Assembly (NCBI GenBank): GCA_013350335.1
Contig: CM023542.1
Span: forward strand, 7,860,025-7,924,024
DNA: 64,000 nucleotides
Direction of reading: 5' to 3'
Source: Chimonanthus salicifolius
Lineage: Eukaryota; Streptophyta; Magnoliopsida; Laurales; Calycanthaceae
In this document: piece by piece, positions 59,454 to 64,000 of the stretch
How the letters are laid out: every line of letters starts with the position of its first letter
Position numbering within the stretch: the stretch's first letter is position 1
Notes under the pieces: model-generated
Told to the model about the DNA's origin: nothing
Database searches by the model: none
The model's input: only the letters and a program-made list of their open reading frames with translations
Translations under genes and position numbers: made by a program

Positions 59454-61335
59454 ATTTTCTGTTCTAAAATCTTGCTGTTGAAGAATTTACTCATCCTCTC
59501 AATCCTAGCTTTTGTGTATAACGTGAAGCATCTGATCACCCACCAAGTTGAATTTGATCTAGACAGTTCAAATTTTGAATACAGTGATTTTTCACTCTCT
59601 TGACCTGTCTAGTTTTAAGAATGAGTGAGAATGAAATGTTATATACTTTTGTTAAAAGAAAAAAAAAAATGACATATAATGTATATAGTAACTAAATGAG
59701 AATAGAATGAAATACAGTGACTATTACGACATGAGTATCCATTCTAAAAGACTAGTATGTTAGGTGGAGTGACTCAAATTTTTTATAAAATTTTAAATCG
59801 TCCTATACACTTTCAATGTCGGACTTGTTCGCCAGCTCCAACAGTAACCCTCACTTAGTTACTAAAGCCCATTTATCATAATCATCATCATGATTATTCT
59901 AATTTTGCCTGCAGCATTCATTTGTACCAGAAAAAAATCACACATTTTTTTGAGTAAGTTTCCACAAAGATGATTAGCAATCATGATTATTATCATCCTG
60001 ACCCTCTACATTTTCACTTCAAAATCTGCAGATTCAAATCATGAGCTGAAATTGGGAAGAAGGCAAAAAAAAGAAAGACAAGGCTAGGAAGTTGTGTTCC
60101 TTTCTGTTATGTAAAACAACTTAAAAACCTCTAGATTTGTGTGCTCCTTTATGTCTATGGTAGGTGACAGTTTGATTTTTACAGTCTTATGTCTGTGGTT
60201 TATATTAGTGACTAACAGTAATAAAATGCGTGTTTGGATAGAAAGATGAGAGAATATTTACCTTCTTATGGGCTAGCTTTTAAGCAATCAGAGGTACAAT
60301 CTTCATAAGAACTTATGTTTAATTTCCAATGGATCAAAATGGTTAGATATTTAGCCTTTTATTCAATTTTCACTCAAATTCAAAAGACCACTCCCAATAG
60401 AGTTATCCGGCGTGTGTGAATAGAGAGGCTTCCATATACTCCACGAATTAATCACATGCTCTTAAAGGCTTGGACACCTTCGTCATAAAAAAAAATCTAA
60501 AACACTGAAGCAAGAAGTAATGACCCAAGGACTAAGAAAACATCAAAACAACATGCCATGGGCCAGGTTTGGGTTGTCAATGGAGAGACTCTAATCACAT
60601 TAACAAGAAATTGTTCAAAAAATACTCAATTTAAGAAACTGCTATGAATCCCATGTCCTCTGTCACTATCTTTGTACGATCATTTCGGGTTAGGTTTTTC
60701 AAGAATCTGTTCAGTGGGAGTCAAATTCAATTGATACCGTGGTATATTGGATAGGAATAAATTTTCAGTTGATTCTTTTTTAACTGGACCGTTATGAGTC
60801 GAACTCCACTTAATACCTTGCTTCATATAAAACATTCAAAGTGTCTAAGTTTCTTAGAGCATTCGACTAATCCTCAGGACATGTGTAAGTGTCTCTATCC
60901 AGACACTGGGTTACTTTACGTGTAGTGGCCCTTTATGGTAGAATGAAAATTGAATTCACGCTCCCACTTCGATTTTTGACCACCACTCTTATCCCTTTGA
61001 ATTACAAAGCACTCTAGATGTTGCACTCATCTTATCTTTTGTTTGCACTAGCTATGATAAGTGTTTTGCACATACGGTAGGACCATCTATTGATTTATTT
61101 TTTTTCATAGAAATCTTCTATTATTTGATACCAACATGAAAATGTGGGCTAAATCTTTTAAATTTTTTTAATTATAAAATCTTCTTTTTTACATTTTAAT
61201 CAGTTTTGCATGATTTTTCTCATTTTTCGATAATAACATGATGAGGGTGAACCAAAATCATTCCAACTCGCTAAATCCAATTTGAAATCTATTGTCCTAT
61301 TTTTTTAGTAATTTCTAACATAGATTTTCTTCATT
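59454..61335. other. MADS 3' UTR, then spacer without a gene
   Basis: The 3' UTR probably ends near an AATAAA at about 60220 (GTAATAAAATG). Around 59738-59850 is a degraded block related to the TRIM family (CTAAAAGACTAGTATGTTAG). At 60850-60930 is a diverged copy of the 44855 repeat. No coding frame is supported. Confidence 0.4.
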
Positions 61336-61339
61336 TTTT

Positions 61340-61660
61340 AATACCAACCCGAGAAATCAGTGGGTTTGCGTTATGTATTTGTGTATTTCGGTTCGGGTAG
61401 GGTTGGAAAAATAAAATCAGTATGAAATTTGAGTTGGGTTGGGTTGAGAGAATTAAAATCAAGCCCACCCGACCCAACGTAACCCATATGCACCAAGTTA
61501 TACAACGACTCAGGTTGACTTCCGCCAAAAATTTGAGTCGAGTCAGGTTGAGCAATTTGGGTGGGCAATTCAGTTCAGATCAGGTCGAATTCAATAAATT
61601 TTGATATGGGTTGGTTGAGTTTATTAAAACTCGACCTGACTTGACTCAAGTTTCAACCAC
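61340..61660. mobile_element. Truncated copy of the GGGTTGGG-word hAT-like MITE
   Basis: The segment from GAGAAATCAGTGGGTTTG through CGACCTGACTTGACTCAAGT aligns with 40664-40965 in the same orientation and with 53533-53879 in reverse. The left terminal part is missing, so no target duplication can be judged. Confidence 0.6.
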
Positions 61661-62399
61661 ACCACAAGTCAAATCTTTCAAACTCCAAATGAAATTCTAG
61701 AATTTAATTTTTTATTTTCAGGCATTTTTATTGACTTTTTTCGTTTTTAGACATAAAACTATGTGCTAGCTTTATGTGTCTGTTGTTCAATAGTATGTAA
61801 GCAAATCACATAAATTAGATGAAGAAACAATAGAAATACATGTGATCATCACATGAAAAGGTGGCCCAAGTCTTTATATTCACCAAATTTGGTCATAAAA
61901 TCTCATTTTTCTATTTTTAATATTTTTGCACAATCTTTCTAATTTTAAGATAATAATGTAATGTATGGATCAAGTCCTCCAACTCACTAAATCCAATTAT
62001 AAAATCATTTTTCTTGTTTTTAGTTTTTACACGAACTTCTTCAATTTTTAATACTAACACGATAAGGATATATCAAATCTTTCAACTCACCAAATCAAAA
62101 TTTTGAACAAAATTTTTGTTCTTCTTCACTTGTCAACATGAGATTAAATCACAACCATTCGTAAATGAATACGCAAGATTCACCTGACGGTCACTTTAAA
62201 CTTTCTCTATTATATAAAGAATAGAGTAGTAAGATTAATAACAAACTTTCTAATAACAAAATATTCTAAAAAAAATCTACTTAGCATCTAATATAGAAAT
62301 AAATTTAGTTAATAATATCAAACAAGATTATGAACATCAAACTATACCATTGATATTACCGGGTAGCATCCTCCCACAGGTATTAATCCAACACGGGTT

Positions 62400-62650
62400 T
62401 TACTGTATTGCTGATGTTGCCTTTCGAACTGGCTCTCTGAACCCTTAGAATCGACTCGCTAGATCACTGATCGGATCACTGCGATATAAATCGGTTCACT
62501 GACCGGCTCGTCGGATCACTGACAGAATCATTGACCGGCTCACTGAAATTTATCTAAGTGAGACTATTTTTTTAATAAAGAACAACAAATCGGATCACTG
62601 ATCAGATCACTACCGGATCACTAATTTTTTTTTAAATGTTTTCGTACGGC
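62400..62650. repeat. Cluster of CGGATCACTGATCGG words
   Basis: GATCACTGATCGGATCACTG, CGGTTCACTGACCGGCTCG, TGACCGGCTCACTG, GATCACTGATCAGATCACTA and CGGATCACTAA follow one another. The words are partly self-complementary and resemble the bodies of 10457-10801 and 54441-54746. The ends were not defined. Confidence 0.5.
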
Positions 62651-62659
62651 CGTAGAAGG

Positions 62660-64000
62660 ATAAAATAGGCAATGCCCTAAATCTCGGGTTTCGTTATATA
62701 AAATACCCGTGAGAAAATTGCTAAAGTAATGATTTAATTATCATCAATGCGATCTACTTTTTAAATTCCCATGCTTGGAATCCACTTCTCTGCAACTTTA
62801 CATTCGAACAATCATTACTGTTGCGAGTTTGTATTTCACTGTTGCATTAAACTTCTGCAAATTGTAATGAATAGCCTCCAACAAGAGTTCGCATGTTTGC
62901 CAAGTGATCGTACCATTCGTTGATTTTTCTTCAAAATCATCATTTAATTAAAATTTCATGACAATTATTTAGATAGTTCGCATTGGGTTTGAGAATGTAA
63001 AAAAAAAAAAGATTGACACACGAGATTTTGTGCAATCAGCTCTACACAAGCCAAATCACACGTCAAAGCACATACAAAAAACAAGCAAAATGTGGTTCGT
63101 CAAAATCGTCTATATCCAGGGGACGTACAAAAAATTTCACTATAAAGAAGATCTTGGAATACAAGGATTATCTAACTCTTCCCTTCCCTCTTCCTCAGTC
63201 TCTCTTTCCCTCTCTATTTCTTTTCCAGAGAAATGACACACCCAAAGAAAATTTTAAGAGAAAGAGACAAAATATATATGACTCGACTTACAACATAGAC
63301 TTGGTCCAGTGAGCTTAGACTTAGGTCCTACACACAGTCCAGATCCAAAAGGGTTTTGATCCATAAAACCCAACATAATATTTGTTGCATCTTTCTTAAT
63401 TAAAAAAGAAATATTTATATTTATAAAAAAATACAATCAACAAATAAAGAAAATAAAAGAATGAACAAATCTGTATTCAGTAAATTTGATAGCGTCCAAC
63501 AAAACGAAATAAAATCGATAACATATACATTAACCGGCATCATCACCATTGATTTTATCTTTGTTGTTATTCTCATTGACTCAATTTACTATTTCCTTCA
63601 ATGACTTTTAAAATTCATAAAAATCTTATTTCAAATTATTGAACATCAACTTTGATATTAATATCGTATTATTCGACCGAATGAATGTACCAAAATAAGA
63701 TGCAATGATATTAGAAAACAAAACAATCAAAAGAAAATAAAGGACAATTAAGGTATATAATTTTAAAACTTGAAAAAACTCATCTTGACATGATCTCAAA
63801 TTTAGCGAGTCAACTAATTATTCTAATTTTTTTTAATTTTTTTTAAATATTCAATTAAATCTCTTAACTGAATAAGACTTCAAAATTTTAGATATTGAAC
63901 ACACGACAAAATTACACGGGCATGTCCCATCCTATAACCGACGCCACCTCTCTTTTTTACGTTTCCGGCAAAGTACGCATCCTTATCTTTTGATTACATT
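62660..64000. other. AT-rich spacer at the right edge, no gene seen
   Basis: Short frames near 63013-63436 have no recognisable motif. Nothing else can be supported. Confidence 0.4.

Overview
This window is nuclear DNA of a flowering plant. Genes are split by GT-AG introns, the spacers are AT-rich, and the non-coding part is crowded with plant-type transposons: Stowaway, Harbinger and hAT MITEs, tRNA-derived SINEs, a TRIM and a decayed LTR element. The species cannot be fixed from the sequence. The B-sister MADS gene and the KUP transporter are general angiosperm genes.

Genes, left to right. (1) At 651-1200, minus strand, lies the 5' end of a gene whose body is outside the window; it has a leader intron and a spliced upstream ORF whose stop overlaps the start codon. 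(2) At 11805-12167, plus, is a small unspliced protein of a plant-specific family with the YDPxSYxxNFD and FSSRFA motifs. (3) At 14840-27296, minus, is a nine-exon KUP/HAK/KT potassium transporter. All its splice sites look sound, but there are single-base frameshifts in exons 2 and 9. (4) At 39384-40340 and 48651-49586, both minus, are two related single-exon genes for multi-pass membrane proteins, a local duplication. (5) At 55878-59453, plus, is a six-exon MIKC MADS-box gene of the B-sister (TT16/AGL32) type, expected to act in ovule and seed-coat development.

Transposons fill the rest. The most striking are small elements whose bodies are made of reiterated short self-complementary words. 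One family repeats TATCGGCCGATA and has hAT-like ends (CAGGG...CCCTG) with near-perfect 8-bp target duplications at four sites (30356, 36942, 43906, 51463). Others use CTCGACTCGA words, GGGTTGGGTTGAG/CGACCCAACC words and CGGTTCACTGATCGG words. There are also three Stowaways, two same-length Harbinger MITEs, a complete 335-bp TRIM, and a 2.76-kb LTR-derived element whose two ends are inverted rather than direct repeats.

The genes do not form a pathway; this is ordinary plant gene order with large introns and spacers. No CRISPR array, operon, rRNA or intact tRNA gene was seen. Gene models were made by hand-joining exons at GT-AG sites; reading-frame arithmetic was checked for the KUP gene (787 codons after correcting two indels) and the MADS gene (230 codons).
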